In this document: positions 18,778 to 26,459 of the stretch, piece by piece | How positions within the stretch are numbered: position 1 is the first letter of the stretch | Layout: every line of letters starts with the position of its first letter | Source: Oceanobacillus jeddahensis | GTDB lineage: Bacteria; Bacillota; Bacilli; Bacillales; Amphibacillaceae | DNA length: 64,000 nt | Direction: 5' to 3' | NCBI RefSeq assembly: GCF_000750635.1 | Contig: NZ_CCDM010000002.1 | Span: 62,001-126,000 of the forward strand | The notes under the pieces: model-generated | Seen by the model: only the letters and a program-made list of their open reading frames with translations | Told to the model about the DNA's origin: nothing | Databases searched by the model: none | Position numbers and translations under genes: made by a program

Positions 18778-18945
18778 ATGAAAAAGTTATTCCTTTTTAT
18801 TCTGCTTTGGTTTTCTCTATGTGCATGCGACCAATTGGAAACAAATGAACCAGAAACAGATCCTGTCGATTCGATTGCCAGTATGCCAGAAAATATACCG
18901 GATGACTTTGATTTTTCCGTACAGTCAGAGGCAATGAAATTGTGA
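18778..18945 (+). pseudogene. Truncated lipoprotein gene, 55 codons
   Basis: The frame starts with a typical lipoprotein signal peptide (KKLFLFILLWFSLCAC, lipobox L-C-A-C) followed by an acidic Pro/Thr/Asp linker and ends abruptly after DDFDFSVQSEAMKL. Full-length proteins of this type carry a folded domain after such a linker, so the gene is probably the 5' remnant of a longer one. The loss point lies directly before the WapI-like gene at 18969. Confidence 0.5.
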
Positions 18946-18968
18946 AAATGAAGTGATGGGGTGGTTAA

Positions 18969-19403
18969 ATGAAGTTCCATTTGTTAGGCGAGAAGGCGAA
19001 AGTAGAAATAGATCTCCTAGATCGTGAATACCCAAATAGTTCCGATTATTGGGATGGAAACTGGATTAATTCTACTATAAAAGTTGAAATTCCAGGGTAT
19101 TATGTTGATTTTAATGCGAGTCTAAGAACAGATGACATTAGAGATTTTGTCAATGATCTGAAATTAATGAATAGGCATTTAACAGGAAAAGCTATATTGA
19201 AAAATTTAGATGGTTTTATCCATTTTGAATGTAAAATGAATCAGTTAGGTCATATTGCATGGTCAGGAGAAACTTGTTATCCAGCAGGAAGTGGTGCTAT
19301 ACTTCGCTTTAAATTTTTAGCAAATCAATCCTATTTAGATCACTTAATGAAAGAATTAGAAGATATTATCTATACATTTCCTGTTATAGGTGAGCAGTCA
19401 TAA
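18969..19403 (+). CDS. WapI-family immunity protein, 144 aa
   Basis: The pattern DYWDGNWINSTIKVEIPGYYVDFNASLRTDDIRDFV near residues 18-55 and the C-terminal N-Q-S-Y-L followed by ELEDIIYTFPVIG match the WapI immunity family (in Bacillus subtilis WapI protects against the toxic C-terminus of the wall protein WapA). No WapA-like toxin gene lies in this window, so this is an orphan immunity gene, a usual find in Firmicutes polymorphic toxin loci. Ribosome binding is weak (GATGGGGTGG). Confidence 0.75.
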   Translation: MKFHLLGEKAKVEIDLLDREYPNSSDYWDGNWINSTIKVEIPGYYVDFNASLRTDDIRDFVNDLKLMNRHLTGKAILKNLDGFIHFECKMNQLGHIAWSGETCYPAGSGAILRFKFLANQSYLDHLMKELEDIIYTFPVIGEQS

Positions 19404-19482
19404 AGCTATTCTTGGTGGGTTTACGTCTGTTGAATATGTTGCAACCCTTTCTTCTTTTTGATATGGTTTCTATGGAGGATTT

Positions 19483-19512
19483 CTTTATAGCGATATGAAA
19501 ATCGCTATAAAG
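19483..19512. other. Perfect 12-bp hairpin without T-tract
   Basis: CTTTATAGCGAT (19483-19494) and ATCGCTATAAAG (19501-19512) enclose a six-base loop, 80 bases after the WapI-like gene. It is followed by AGAG, so it is a weak terminator candidate or an operator. Confidence 0.4.
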
Positions 19513-19633
19513 AGAGTCACATACAATATTTATACTGCTTAAAAGCTATCTTGTTGAAAAGTAGGCTTAAATCATTGTTAAATCGGTATATGCATGATAA
19601 TTAAGAAATGGAATAAATAAAATAAATCAAATG

Positions 19634-19712
19634 TTTTCTAGGGTTCCGCACATCGCATGTTGGTCTGGTCCGAGAGAAAACACACAGGGAATTACTGTGT
19701 CACGGAGGGATA
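19634..19712 (+). promoter_or_regulatory. Guanidine-I (ykkC) riboswitch aptamer
   Basis: The conserved blocks of the ykkC/guanidine-I class are all present in order: TCTAGGGTTCCG, TGGTCTGGTCCGAGAG, AAAACACACAGGG with TACTGTGT closing P2-like pairing, and ACGGAGGGATAAAAGCCC. The class senses free guanidinium and turns on exporters; here it precedes exactly such genes. The 3' end of the aptamer overlaps the terminator stem, which fits ligand-dependent antitermination. Confidence 0.95.
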
Positions 19713-19760
19713 AAAGCCCGGGAGAAGCTGTTTGGACAGTTGTCTCTCAGGGCTTTTTTT
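19713..19760 (+). terminator. Riboswitch-controlled terminator
   Basis: AAAGCCCGGGAGA pairs imperfectly with TCTCTCAGGGCTTT and is followed by seven T residues. Its 5' arm (AAAGCCC) is shared with the aptamer, as expected of a guanidine-I expression platform. Confidence 0.9.
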
Positions 19761-19800
19761 AATTCGTTTTTTGGAAATAATACAATTGGAGGTGTTCTTA

Positions 19801-20142
19801 GTGAATGGGAACTGGATTAAAGTATTTATAGCAGCTTTTTTAGAGATATTCTGGGTAATCGGCCTGACGCATTCCTATGATTTTTGGACATGGACCGGAA
19901 CAATTATCTTGGTCATCGTCAGTAATTATTTAATGATCACAGCAGCTCAAGTGCTGCCGGCTGGTACCGTTTATGCTGTATTTGTAGGCTTAGGGACAGC
20001 GGGCACGGTTATTGCTGGAATTCTTTTCTTTGGAGAAGCATTTAAATGGGAAAAAATAATTTTAATAACCACATTATTATTTGGAGTGATCGGTTTGAAA
20101 TTAGTCACACCAGATAAGGCAAAGGAAGGGGCTGAAGTCTGA
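19801..20142 (+). CDS. ykkC: SMR-family guanidinium exporter subunit, YkkC type, 113 aa
   Basis: Four membrane helices and a conserved membrane-embedded Glu in the first helix (VFIAAFLEIFWVIGLTHS). The start is the GTG at 19801 with GGAGG eight bases upstream; longer frames begin inside the riboswitch. Together with the next gene it forms a heteromeric small multidrug resistance pair. Members under guanidine-I control export guanidinium in exchange for protons. The stop overlaps the next start (TGATG). Confidence 0.93.
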   Translation: MNGNWIKVFIAAFLEIFWVIGLTHSYDFWTWTGTIILVIVSNYLMITAAQVLPAGTVYAVFVGLGTAGTVIAGILFFGEAFKWEKIILITTLLFGVIGLKLVTPDKAKEGAEV

Positions 20143-20456
20143 TGGCTTGGTTTACTTTAATTATAGCAGGATTACTAGAGACATTTGGTGTTGCTATGAT
20201 CAACCAGCTTTCTGTAAAACGGAATTGGCAAACTGTTATTTTACTTATTTTAGGGTTTGGTTCCAGTCTTGCATTACTCAGTTATTCCTTGCAATTCATC
20301 CCTATGGGAACTGGTTATGCTATTTGGACAGGAATTGGTGTTGTGGGCGGCGCCCTTATTGGCATGATATTTTATGGAGAATCAAAAGACTGGAAGCGGA
20401 TGGTCTTTATAGCGATGGTTCTATGCTCCGTAATCGGACTTAAACTAATTACTTAA
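20142..20456 (+). CDS. ykkD: SMR-family guanidinium exporter subunit, YkkD type, 104 aa
   Basis: Four helices with the essential Glu in helix 1 (WFTLIIAGLLETFGVAMINQL) and the SMR segment GTGYAIWTGIGVVGGALIGMIFYGE. It overlaps the previous gene by one base and is its heterodimer partner by analogy with Bacillus YkkCD. Confidence 0.93.
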   Translation: MAWFTLIIAGLLETFGVAMINQLSVKRNWQTVILLILGFGSSLALLSYSLQFIPMGTGYAIWTGIGVVGGALIGMIFYGESKDWKRMVFIAMVLCSVIGLKLIT

Positions 20457-20475
20457 TAAGTGAAATAAGTAGTTG

Positions 20476-20832
20476 TTTATCACGGAGAACCGCCCGTAAA
20501 ACTCCCGCCTCAAAATAAAGAGCGAAAATAAATTAATTTAGGCGGGAGATAACGGGCGCTAAATCCCTGAATCACTTAGGCTAATTCAGTGGGAGAATGA
20601 AGGAAGCAGACTAAGTTCGCGACGTCCTGGGGTTGGGGCTGGGACTGCGATTACTCGTCCCATCGAAAACCATTGCGATTACTCGCCCCACCGAAGAGCT
20701 TTTGCGATTACTCACCCCATCGAAACCCGTTGTCGCAACGTCTGCACTAGCACATCCTGGGACTGGGACTGCGGTTACTCGTCCCATCGTAAAGAGTTGT
20801 GCGTCGAAAAGCTCCCACTGAATGAAGTTTCG
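20476..20832 (+). repeat. Structured repeat element, long copy (copy A)
   Basis: The element begins TTTATCACGGAGAACCGCCC. Its left part folds: CGCCCGT (20491-20497) with ACGGGCG (20552-20558), and CTCCCGCCT (20502-20510) with AGGCGGGAG (20540-20548). A second, larger inverted repeat, ATTCAGTGGGAG (20584-20595) with CTCCCACTGAAT (20812-20823), encloses four near-copies of a 28-29-base unit. Shorter relatives occur at 54956-55022 (minus) and 57729-57850 (plus). It lies in an intergenic region and codes for nothing; frames through it are accidental. Confidence 0.75.
20646..20797 (+). repeat. Imperfect tandem repeat of a 28-29-bp unit, four copies
   Basis: Units start at 20646, 20674, 20703 and 20770 and follow the pattern TGCGATTACTCGTCCCATCG followed by AAAACCAT. 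The fourth unit is separated from the third by about 40 bases that repeat part of the left flank (ATCCTGGGACTGGGACTGCG versus GTCCTGGGGTTGGGGCTGGGACTGCG near 20624). No Cas genes are near and spacing is too short for CRISPR. Confidence 0.75.
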
Positions 20833-21024
20833 TTTTATGTGATATATTTTGGTTATCATCGTGTATCATTCGTATAAAGTTTATCTTGATTCGCTTTTTA
20901 CGGGATTGGGTAAAGGTGGTTGTTTATTTCTATCAAGACCGGGGATCTTTAGATTTTTTAAAGGTGTACGGATTAGAAGAAACCATTTCACAGAAAATGG
21001 AGGAGAATGGGGAATCTTAATCTT

Positions 21025-21918
21025 ATGACAAAAACAAAATGGATACTCATTATGTTAGGAATCATGGATTTGATCCTTATGGTCATACATTATACAGATT
21101 ATATCTTACTTTTTTTAAAACCAACCGGATATGTCATTCCTATGGTTATAAACCTTGTTGTTCTTACTGTAATTGGTTTTCGTGCCAAGCTCCCTATTCC
21201 TTCAAACCTTCCTAAAGTATGGACAATTGCGGGTCTTTTTATTTTTATACCTATCCTGTTATTTCATGGTTTCATGGTCGGGTTAAGGGGTTATAGTTAT
21301 ACGAAAATAGATTCACCATACGATCAGCCGCCGCTGGCAATCGTATATCGTGACTTTACTTTAGGAGAAACAACCTATTACTATGATTTTTACAAGACGA
21401 AATTTGGTTTTTTTGGCAAACAATTGGAGGATCAATCCTTTTCCATGGTTGTACAAGGCACGGATCACCCTCCTGGCGGTGCCGATGCGGAAAGTGCTTT
21501 GGGGCTAGGTGATGAAGAGTGGTTAACAGCAAACTCAGTTCGTTTCTATACATGGAGGGGAACGGAGGATATTTATTTAGATGCTTCCCAAGCCTCAACA
21601 GAAACAGAAGAGACAGAAGAGACAGAGGAGACAGAGGAGACAGAAAATATGGAGGAAGTCATCGAGCAATTTATGGATAAAGCTGAAAAGAAAGAGAGTG
21701 GACAAACTATCAGCGTGAATGGAAATACGCTAACAATACGGTATGATGAAGCGGCAGACCAAGAGTGGATTGACATAACCAATGAAAATGGGACAGGAGA
21801 TATTCCGGCTCAACAGTGTTCAAGTATAGTACGAAATGAGGAACGAGGATATTATATGCTGGAAGAATGTACACATCAATGGGAATATTCCTTATATCCT
21901 ATCGATGAAAAAAGATAA
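21025..21918 (+). CDS. Uncharacterised membrane protein with Thr/Glu repeat, 297 aa
   Basis: Three N-terminal hydrophobic helices (residues about 5-30, 34-54, 70-90), then an extracellular-type soluble part. Between residues about 190 and 207 lies a tandem repeat of Glu-Thr-Glu coded by a 9-base unit (GAGACAGAA/G, 21601-21645). I recognise no domain. The ATG at 21025 is preferred over 21007 because the AGGAG at 21001-21005 lies too close to the latter, but either is possible. The frame upstream of 20995 in a different phase looks like the end of a lost gene (KVYGLEETISQKMEENGES). Confidence 0.65.
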   Translation: MTKTKWILIMLGIMDLILMVIHYTDYILLFLKPTGYVIPMVINLVVLTVIGFRAKLPIPSNLPKVWTIAGLFIFIPILLFHGFMVGLRGYSYTKIDSPYDQPPLAIVYRDFTLGETTYYYDFYKTKFGFFGKQLEDQSFSMVVQGTDHPPGGADAESALGLGDEEWLTANSVRFYTWRGTEDIYLDASQASTETEETEETEETEETENMEEVIEQFMDKAEKKESGQTISVNGNTLTIRYDEAADQEWIDITNENGTGDIPAQQCSSIVRNEERGYYMLEECTHQWEYSLYPIDEKR

Positions 21919-22018
21919 TACCAATCAATCCAGAATGCGGGTCATAAACAGAAGCAAAAACAATGATAAGCTATAGCTCCCGCATTTCTCAAATAGCTAC
22001 AGGATCATTATTACTGTT

Positions 22019-22052
22019 GTAAAGAGAGCATCCAATTGGATGCTCTCTTTAC
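22019..22052 (+). terminator. Intrinsic terminator, perfect palindrome
   Basis: A 34-base perfect palindrome (GTAAAGAGAGCATCC, AATT, and its complement) followed on the plus strand by ATTTTTTTC. It ends the plus-strand gene at 21025-21918 and overlaps the stop codon of the convergent EamA gene. Confidence 0.85.
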
Positions 22053-22960
22053 ATTTTTTTCACGGATGTCTGGCTGACCTCTAATCCAACCTTTTTCTTC
22101 ATATTTGATATAAATACTCCAGTTAAAGTAATGATACCACCAGCAATGGCAAAGAAATGAGGAATCTCGTCCAGCCAAATCCATGCAATAAGAAAAGCAA
22201 AAACAGGTGTTAAATAAAGCGAACTTGTTGCCTCTGATGCACCTGTTTTGGAAGTAATGTATGCTAGTGTAAAGTATGGAATAACCGTTGGGAAGAGTCC
22301 CAGGTAAACCACTGCCATCGTTGCGTCCACTGGAGCGTTTATGATTGCCTCTCCAAGCCCTGGTGAAAAGATCAACATGAAAAGCGTGCCTGCCCAAATC
22401 GTATATATCGTGAATGCAAAAAATCCATATTTTTTTAAATAAGTATTTTGAAAAACAAAATAAATACTTTCGGAAAGGGATGCAATTAAAATAAGGATAA
22501 CGCCAGCATTAAATGAAAATTTACCGGCTGAGTCACTTAACGCGATAAATGCTACACCGCAAAAACTGATAAAAGAACCCATCCAACCCCAAATCCCAAA
22601 TTTTTCACGAAAAAATAACAAGGCCAATATAGCTGCGAATATAGGTGTTGTGGAAACCAATAAACTGGCAGCTCCGGCGCTAACCGTTTGTTCTCCATAA
22701 TTAAGAGCTGTTTGATAAACAGAGAATCCCAGAAATCCTAATAATAAAATAACAGGTATATCTTTGCGTTCTGGCAAGCGAATCCTTTTGATGCATGCTG
22801 CGAAAATTAATGCTAATGAGCCAACTAATAATCGTAAAAGAGAGATATACTCTGGTGAGTAAGCAGTGAGAGCAGCCCGGATTCCGGGAAACGCGGATGC
22901 CCATAAGATAATGGTTACGAAATGGGCAGCAGCAATTTTTACATGAAATGATTTTAACAT
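22049..22960 (-). CDS. EamA/DMT-family transporter, 303 aa
   Basis: Ten helices in two EamA repeats (LLRLLVGSLALIFAACIKR, VSAGAASLLVSTTPIFAAILALLFFREKFG; second repeat KTGASEATSSLYLTPVFAFLIAWIWLDEIP). The drug/metabolite transporter superfamily exports amino acids, metabolites or drugs. It is divergent from a MocR regulator gene with 138 bases between starts, a frequent pairing in which the regulator controls the transporter. Confidence 0.92.
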   Translation of the reverse strand: MLKSFHVKIAAAHFVTIILWASAFPGIRAALTAYSPEYISLLRLLVGSLALIFAACIKRIRLPERKDIPVILLLGFLGFSVYQTALNYGEQTVSAGAASLLVSTTPIFAAILALLFFREKFGIWGWMGSFISFCGVAFIALSDSAGKFSFNAGVILILIASLSESIYFVFQNTYLKKYGFFAFTIYTIWAGTLFMLIFSPGLGEAIINAPVDATMAVVYLGLFPTVIPYFTLAYITSKTGASEATSSLYLTPVFAFLIAWIWLDEIPHFFAIAGGIITLTGVFISNMKKKVGLEVSQTSVKKM

Positions 22961-23098
22961 ATGGACACCTCATTTGTTTTTAAATACAACCAGCTGATAG
23001 CGATGTTTCTTATGTTAATATGGCTGTGTTAAAATGTCTGCAACAGATGAAAAAGAAAAAATCCAACCAGTTTAAATGGGCTTGGAAGAGGAGTACCT

Positions 23099-24556
23099 AT
23101 GAAAAAGCCAAAATATCAAATTATTATTGATTTTATAAAAGAGAAAATATCCAAAGGGGAGTGGGCAATCGGAAGCCAAATACCAAGCCAGCGTCATTTG
23201 GCAAAAATGTTTGGAGTCAATCGGAGTACAATTATCATAGCATTAGAGGAATTAATCGCAGATGGACTGATAAAAGGTATAGCAGGGAAAGGGACCGTCG
23301 TTACTAATAATACGTGGACCTTGATGGGAAGCCATTTTTCAACCAATTGGAATAGAAACGTAACGCAGGGTATTCATAAACCGAGTGTTTCCACCGTGCA
23401 AGAAATCAATGAAGCGGAATCGGATAATCGTTTCATTCAATTAAGTAAAGGAGAATTATCACCAGAGTTATTCCCTTTAAATGAGATGCAGGAGATCATC
23501 CAAAAGGTCTCGAACCAATTGACTCCGTTTGGATATGAAGAGCCGAAAGGGAATAGGAAGTTACGCCAGGCCATTAGCAATTATCTGAAGGAAAGAGGTG
23601 TGCATGTGTCACCGCCTTCTATTTTAGTCGTTTCCGGTGCGCTTCAAGCCTTGCATCTTATTTCTATTGGTCTTTTAAAGGAAAAATCAACAGTCTTCTT
23701 GGAAGAACCTTCTTATCTTTATTCGTTATCTGTTTTTCAATCAGCCGGAATGGATTTGGATGGATTGCCCATGGATAATAAAGGGGTCAAGGTTGATTCC
23801 ATTTTCCAAACGAAGGAAGCAGGAAGAAATATTTTATATACCATTCCGACCTTTCATAATCCAACCGGTATCTTAATGGAGGAAAGCAGAAGAGAGGAAT
23901 TAATGGAATACTGCATCAGAGAGCAGATTCCTGTTATTGAAGATGATGTGTACGGTGATTTATGGATGGAGAACATACCTCCAGAACCGTTAAAAGCCAG
24001 GGACCGTCATGGCAATGTTTTATATATTGGAAGTTTATCCAAAACATTAAGTCCTGGATTACGTATTGGATGGATAGTTGGTCCAGAATCCGTTATTGAC
24101 CGATTGGCAGATTTGAAAATGCAATTGGATTATGGGTCAAGTACATTATCGCAGCTTACAGCGGAAATGTGGTTATCCGGTGGAATGTATGAGCGTCATC
24201 TTGAAAATGTCAGGCAGCAACTAAGAATTCGTCGGAAAAAAGCGTTAGATACGTTAGACAAATATTTAGGTTTCTATGCTACTTGGAATATTCCTGAAGG
24301 TGGATTTTTTATATGGATTAAGATAAATTATTCCTTCAAGGTAAAAAAACTATTTGAAAAGGCGCTGTCTAAAGGAGTCGTTATAAATCCCGGAAGTATC
24401 TATAAAGAACAAACAGGACAATTTATACGCTTATCCTATGGCTTTGCTTCGCTAGATGAAATTGAAGAGGGGATATTTGAACTTAGTGAAATCATTAAAA
24501 ATAATAAGGTTGAACTAAAACATGAAAGTTATTCGACATGTTATCCGTTGAAATAG
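23099..24556 (+). CDS. MocR-family (PdxR-type) GntR-aminotransferase regulator, 485 aa
   Basis: An N-terminal GntR winged helix (residues about 3-72: ISKGEWAIGSQIPSQRHLAKMFGVNRSTIIIALEEL) is fused to a fold-type I aminotransferase domain that binds PLP, with the Schiff-base lysine in the SLSKTLSPGLRIGW motif. MocR proteins use PLP or amino acid adducts to regulate genes such as pdxST, gabTD or transporters. The divergent EamA gene is the likely target. Confidence 0.94.
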   Translation: MKKPKYQIIIDFIKEKISKGEWAIGSQIPSQRHLAKMFGVNRSTIIIALEELIADGLIKGIAGKGTVVTNNTWTLMGSHFSTNWNRNVTQGIHKPSVSTVQEINEAESDNRFIQLSKGELSPELFPLNEMQEIIQKVSNQLTPFGYEEPKGNRKLRQAISNYLKERGVHVSPPSILVVSGALQALHLISIGLLKEKSTVFLEEPSYLYSLSVFQSAGMDLDGLPMDNKGVKVDSIFQTKEAGRNILYTIPTFHNPTGILMEESRREELMEYCIREQIPVIEDDVYGDLWMENIPPEPLKARDRHGNVLYIGSLSKTLSPGLRIGWIVGPESVIDRLADLKMQLDYGSSTLSQLTAEMWLSGGMYERHLENVRQQLRIRRKKALDTLDKYLGFYATWNIPEGGFFIWIKINYSFKVKKLFEKALSKGVVINPGSIYKEQTGQFIRLSYGFASLDEIEEGIFELSEIIKNNKVELKHESYSTCYPLK

Positions 24557-24635
24557 CTTTGTATCTCTTCCCTTTCTCAAGAAACTTTCGCACTTGCTTT
24601 AACGTTATAAAATAAAGGTATAAAAATGCATTGAA

Positions 24636-24857
24636 ATGAGAGATTTAGATGAAGTTTATGCATTTTTTAAAGAAAAAATTTGCGTAATTACTACGGAACC
24701 GATGAATGAATTCTGGTGAGGTTGATTATTTACAGCGGTGGATCCGTATGATTATGAGTGGCAAATTACACAAATAGTGAAAGAGATGGCCCCTGACAAG
24801 CAGGAGGAAGCCGGAAAAAAGCGTGGTTTTAGTTTTTTTAAATGTCACCATTCTTAA
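24636..24857 (+). pseudogene. Short decayed gene with two in-frame TGA codons
   Basis: From ATG at 24636 one frame runs 73 codons to TAA at 24855-24857, interrupted only by TGA at 24717 and 24723. The conceptual product reads like protein on both sides (MRDLDEVYAFFKEKICVITT... and VDPYDYEWQITQIVKEMAPDKQEEAG). No family recognised. Two stops five codons apart suggest decay rather than readthrough. Confidence 0.5.
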
Positions 24858-24918
24858 AAAGATAAAATTAATACGTCGAGTCATCTTGTATAAAAAGTAT
24901 CTGTCAAAGACAAATTAT

Positions 24919-24966
24919 AAAACAGCTAATAACGACAAATTACGTTTTGTCGTTATTAGCTGTTTT
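24919..24966. terminator. Strong 21-bp hairpin
   Basis: AAAACAGCTAATAACGACAAA (first 20 bases at 24919-24938) has its exact complement at 24946-24966 with a six-base loop. It sits between the decayed gene and the convergent gene ending at 25056, so it may end transcription from both sides; the ends of the stem supply the A- and T-rich arms. Confidence 0.65.
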
Positions 24967-25055
24967 GGAGTGAAGCGAGCTATAATATGTTAGAGAGCGA
25001 ACTTAATTCTCTTTCATACTAGCAGCTCATCTTTAGCAAATTCAACTGCGATTGC

Positions 25056-25547
25056 TTAATGTGATATTTCTTCCATTAATGCGATAATTTCTTGTCTAAT
25101 CTCCCGTTTATCTATTTTATAGGTGTAAGTGAACTTTGGCGAGTCGGGGATATGAAAATTTTTATGCGAATGAGGCAACTCAAAGAGTAACGTCCCAATC
25201 TCCTCATGATTGCTGTTTATTATGGTAATCCAAAATACACGATATTCATGTGAGCTTCCTCCCCATTTCACTTTTTCGATCGAGTTACGAAACTTCAAGA
25301 AACCTGCTATAACAAAGTCATCTTCTTTTAGTTCTGCATTGGAACGGAATCCATTTTCTTCAACTTGCTTCCAAGCTGGAGGTAGAAGTTTATCAAGGTA
25401 CATCCCATAGGTAGCATCTTCGTATTCAGGAAATAGTCGAAATAATTCATCTTGATTTTCTTCCAATACGGTTTTCCAATTCTCTTCTACATAATATGCA
25501 AGCTCATCAGTTAGCATTTGAATTGTCATATCTTGATTTAAATTCAT
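25056..25547 (-). CDS. Uncharacterised protein, 163 aa, paralogue of the 58.4-kb gene
   Basis: A soluble protein of a family I cannot name. It begins MNLNQDMTIQMLTDELAYYVEENWK; the start at 25547 has AAGGAGG seven bases upstream and is preferred over a longer frame. It shares a pattern with the product of 58368-58862: a central YGxYxxKLxxP segment, then F-W-x-x-I, E/A-x-G-T-L, a His-x-His, and I-P-x-x-P-K-x. The two are clearly homologous though divergent. No partner genes are shared except that both lie near regulator genes. Confidence 0.75.
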   Translation of the reverse strand: MNLNQDMTIQMLTDELAYYVEENWKTVLEENQDELFRLFPEYEDATYGMYLDKLLPPAWKQVEENGFRSNAELKEDDFVIAGFLKFRNSIEKVKWGGSSHEYRVFWITIINSNHEEIGTLLFELPHSHKNFHIPDSPKFTYTYKIDKREIRQEIIALMEEISH

Positions 25548-25680
25548 ACAAAAACCCTCCTTTTTAGAATACAATTAAAACATAACACATTAAAGCCAAT
25601 AGGAAGGTTTTATTATTAAAAGCTTGATATAATAGGATTTGTTTCTTTTAATTAAACAACTTAGTTAAAGGTTGATGCAT

Positions 25681-26370
25681 ATGGAACAATTATATAAACC
25701 AATTGAAATTGCAAAGAAATTAAATATTAGCACTAATATGCTGCGATATTATGAGGATAAAGGTTTAGTGCCTCGACCTGATCGTACAAATAATCGATAT
25801 CGTAAATATCATCAAGTCCATTTCATTTATTTCGAGACGGTTCAAGCTATGTCTATTGGTTATTCATTTGAAGTCATCTCAAATATCATGTCTGATATTC
25901 AAAATGAATCCATAGATGATGCCTTATGGTTATTAAATAATGTCCATGTTCAAAATAGGACAGATTATGAGTTGCTATGTAAATTAAAAGAAAAAGCAGA
26001 AGAAATGAATCAACATGATGAAAAGCTTATGAGAATTGGCGACCTATCTAAAGAATTTGCTGTTTCTACTACAGCAATAAGATATTGGGAGAAGGAAGGA
26101 TATATTATGTCAATGAGGGATGCTGACAATCCATATAGGCATTATTCAGAAAGCGGGTACATCAAAGCAGGAATTTTAAAAATAGTGAAAAGTATTAATT
26201 ACTCTAGCGAAATAGTTGAATTAAAAGACAAATTAAAGCTTGGAGATAGTGTTGACGAGATCAAGCTTATCATCTTACACGTAGAAAGATTACTTAATAA
26301 AAGAAATGAAGAGCAATTGAAAGGCGCTCATCATTTATATCGACTAATAAATTATTTAAAACACATTTAG
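25681..26370 (+). CDS. Transcriptional regulator with two MerR-type DNA-binding domains, 229 aa
   Basis: Residues 4-70 form a standard MerR domain (YKPIEIAKKLNISTNMLRYYEDKGLVPRPDRTNNRYRKY). A second MerR-like domain occupies residues about 117-175 (MRIGDLSKEFAVSTTAIRYWEKEGYIMSMRDADNPYRHY). There is no cysteine-rich metal site and no drug-binding domain. The start at 25681 is preferred over codons just upstream because it is nine bases from AAAGG. It lies upstream of the vgb-vat operon in the same orientation, separated by a 447-base leader region, but there is no direct proof that it regulates it. Confidence 0.88.
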   Translation: MEQLYKPIEIAKKLNISTNMLRYYEDKGLVPRPDRTNNRYRKYHQVHFIYFETVQAMSIGYSFEVISNIMSDIQNESIDDALWLLNNVHVQNRTDYELLCKLKEKAEEMNQHDEKLMRIGDLSKEFAVSTTAIRYWEKEGYIMSMRDADNPYRHYSESGYIKAGILKIVKSINYSSEIVELKDKLKLGDSVDEIKLIILHVERLLNKRNEEQLKGAHHLYRLINYLKHI

Positions 26371-26459
26371 TATTATTTGCACTTCAGAAAATTTTAATGT
26401 ACTGAGCACAACTTGATTATATAAATTATTATGTTTAAACTTAATAATAGATAAAATTT

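Noticed and set aside
20646..20797. Possible CRISPR array
   Set aside because: Units are nearly contiguous with no unique spacers of regular length, and no cas genes lie near.
20633..20859. Reading frames on both strands through the tandem repeats
   Set aside because: They have no ribosome binding site and translate the repeat units; the DNA is explained by a structured repeat element.
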